Assembly: GCA_015062635.1 (NCBI GenBank)
Contig: SUUF01000001.1
Span: forward strand, 54,767-62,016
Direction: 5' to 3'
Length of the DNA: 7,250 nt
From: Coriobacteriaceae bacterium
GTDB taxonomy: Bacteria; Actinomycetota; Coriobacteriia; Coriobacteriales; Eggerthellaceae
The position numbers and the translations under genes are program-made. The notes under the pieces were generated by a model. The model saw only the letters and a program-made list of their open reading frames with translations. It did not search any database and was not told the DNA's origin. Below are positions 6,205-7,250 of the stretch, piece after piece. Each line of letters begins with the position of its first letter. The first letter of the stretch is position 1.

Positions 6205-7020
6205 GTGGACAAGCTTTTCGTGAAACGGGGCACGCCGGCCACGGCATCGCTCGAAGGCGAGGCGGCCGCGCTGCGTTGGCTCGCCGAAGCCGAGCCGGCA
6301 GGCGGCATGCCCGTCGTCGAGGTCGTGTCGGCAACCCCGTTTGAGCTGGTGGAACGGCGCATCGACGCCGGAGCGCCGAGCGCGCAGGCCGCCGAGCGCG
6401 TGGGGCGCGCCCTTGCCATGACCCACGCCGCCGGCGCCCCGTGGTGGGGTGCGCCGCCGACGGGATGGACGGGTTCGTATGCCATCGACGATTCCCGCAC
6501 GCCGACGGTCGACGAGCGGCAATCCCCGCAGAGCTGGGGCGCCTTCTTCGCGGAATGGCGCATCATGCCCTACGTTCGCCAAGCACGCGATGCCGGCGCT
6601 TTCGGCCGCGATGAAGCCTCGTTTTTCGAACGCGTCGCGGGACGCGTGGCAAGCGGCGCGTACGACGCCCCGCAACCGGGGCTCCTCGCCGCTTCGGGCA
6701 CCGCGGTCGCGCGCATCCACGGCGACCTGTGGTCGGGCAACCTTCTGTGGGATGCCGACCCGAGCAATTCCGTGGGGGCGGTGCTCATCGACCCGATGGC
6801 CCACGGCGGCCACGCCGAGACCGACCTCGCGATGCTCGCGCTGTTCGGCTGCCCGCATCTCGAGCGCATCATCGCCGCCTACGACGAGGCCTCCCCGCTC
6901 GCCGAGGGCTGGCGCGACCGCGTGCGCCTACACCAGCTCGCGCCGCTGCTGCACCATTGCGCCCTGTTCGGCCGCTCATACGTGCCCAGCGCGATGGAAG
7001 CGGCCCGCCGGTACGCATAG
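6205..7020 (+). CDS. Fructosamine kinase family protein (short, actinobacterial type)
   Basis: Members of this family phosphorylate ketoamine (fructosamine or ribulosamine) adducts on amines, which then break down, a deglycation repair. The start is GTG 6205 with a modest AGGA (6195-6198) 6 nt upstream; no ATG, GTG or TTG lies in frame between the trxB end and this codon. The 271-residue product begins with LFVKRG, where K8 is the probable ATP-binding lysine. E18 in LEGEAAAL is a candidate partner. The catalytic loop HGDLWSGN is at 172-179 (D174) and the metal-binding IDP at 195-197, followed by AHGGHAETDLAML (199-211), a family signature. The N-terminal beta1-beta2 strands and Gly-rich loop found in the human enzyme and in the longer bacterial ones of about 290 residues are absent. 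I recall other short actinobacterial members starting at the same point, so this is probably not a truncation. It lies 44 nt after trxB and may be read through from it. The substrate is unknown; another small-molecule kinase activity is possible. Confidence 0.85.
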   Translation: MDKLFVKRGTPATASLEGEAAALRWLAEAEPAGGMPVVEVVSATPFELVERRIDAGAPSAQAAERVGRALAMTHAAGAPWWGAPPTGWTGSYAIDDSRTPTVDERQSPQSWGAFFAEWRIMPYVRQARDAGAFGRDEASFFERVAGRVASGAYDAPQPGLLAASGTAVARIHGDLWSGNLLWDADPSNSVGAVLIDPMAHGGHAETDLAMLALFGCPHLERIIAAYDEASPLAEGWRDRVRLHQLAPLLHHCALFGRSYVPSAMEAARRYA

Positions 7021-7049
7021 TTCCCCTTGCACAACATTCGCATTAACGC

Positions 7050-7110
7050 GCAAACTTCCCGTTCCATTCCGCAAAGCCCCAGGTCGCGTTTTCCGGGAGC
7101 TGAAGTTTGC
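7050..7110. repeat. 9-bp inverted repeat with a 43-nt spacer
   Basis: GCAAACTTC (7050-7058) and GAAGTTTGC (7102-7110) are exact inverted copies in the noncoding stretch after the fructosamine kinase gene. TCCCG (7057-7061) could also pair with CGGGA (7094-7098), though not at the same time as the full outer arm. TTGCACA occurs near both ends of the region (7028-7034 and 7108-7114). No function is evident. Possibilities are an operator pair for the gene starting at 7230 or an RNA structure at the end of the upstream transcript. Confidence 0.4.
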
Positions 7111-7138
7111 ACAGTAATTTCCAAGCCCAGGCCATCGG

Positions 7139-7158
7139 GGCCCGTTTTCGGGTCGTTT
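7139..7158 (+). terminator. Weak terminator-like hairpin
   Basis: GGCCCG (7139-7144) pairs with CGGGTC (7149-7154, one G-T pair) around a TTTT loop and is followed by GTTT. The stem is short and the T run minimal. Its position between the fructosamine kinase gene and the -10 element at 7191 suits the end of the upstream transcript. A competing hairpin of GGCC (7130-7133) with GGCC (7139-7142) is also possible. Confidence 0.3.
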
Positions 7159-7190
7159 CCACGTCCGGTCGCGTCGCGCTTCACTTCCTT

Positions 7191-7196
7191 TATACT
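7191..7196 (+). promoter_or_regulatory. -10 element of the gene starting at 7230
   Basis: TATACT matches the -10 consensus at five of six positions and lies in an AT-richer patch. No good -35 exists 16-18 nt upstream. The predicted start near 7203 falls at a tandem ACGTTT pair (7203-7214), leaving a 5' UTR of about 27 nt. The poor -35 suggests a weak or regulated promoter. Confidence 0.5.
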
Positions 7197-7229
7197 GGGC
7201 TCACGTTTACGTTTCGGGGAGATGGCAAC

Positions 7230-7250
7230 ATGATTCACCTGCACCCTCAA
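7230..7250 (+). CDS. Start of an unidentified gene, cut by the window end
   Basis: ATG at 7230 follows GGGGAG (7216-7221) with an 8-nt spacer and lies downstream of the -10 at 7191. Only seven codons are visible (MIHLHPQ), too few to identify the product. A nearer ATG at 7222 closes after three codons (ATG GCA ACA TGA) and overlaps the true start, so 7230 is preferred. Confidence 0.5.

Noticed and set aside
7027..7233. A 68-codon + strand frame starting with TTG in the final gap
   Set aside because: No Shine-Dalgarno, no recognisable motif, and it runs over the promoter and start of the gene at 7230.

Overview
The window is a strongly GC-rich stretch of bacterial chromosome in which every convincing gene lies on the + strand. 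An oxygen-sensitive class III ribonucleotide reductase occurs with its radical-SAM activase and a short fructosamine kinase of the type common in Actinomycetota. This combination suggests an anaerobic, high-GC member of the Coriobacteriia, for example an Eggerthellaceae-like gut organism. That placement is inference from gene content and composition; no marker gene is present. I see no mobile element, CRISPR array, tRNA or rRNA.

Layout. Positions 1-103 hold the terminator of an upstream gene, a weak -10-like element and a small 5' UTR hairpin. Next comes a tightly packed set: a TPR protein (125-940), a DUF4037 nucleotidyltransferase-fold protein that overlaps it by 14 nt (927-1868), and, 29 nt later, the anaerobic RNR activase nrdG (1898-2593). 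A 130-nt gap (2594-2723) carries a good promoter and two tandem NrdR-box-like sites, the first starting on the last base of the nrdG stop codon. Then comes nrdD (2724-5177), which encodes an 817-residue reductase with an N-terminal ATP cone and a C-terminal redoxin domain (CPNC). A perfect 26-bp palindrome separates it from a thioredoxin-reductase-like gene (5237-6160). A fructosamine kinase family gene follows (6205-7020). The final 209-nt noncoding stretch has inverted repeats and a -10 element, and leads into a gene that begins at 7230 and runs off the window.

How the genes work together. NrdG installs the glycyl radical on NrdD, which reduces ribonucleoside triphosphates under anaerobic conditions. 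The fused redoxin is a plausible built-in electron donor for NrdD, and the TrxB-like flavoprotein next door could recharge it. The TrxB lacks the usual HRRxxxR NADPH-phosphate motif, so its electron source may not be NADPH. The NrdR-like sites suggest dATP/ATP-responsive repression of nrdD and perhaps of trxB by read-through. The TPR-DUF4037 pair has no known function; its probable co-transcription with nrdG is the least explained part of the window.
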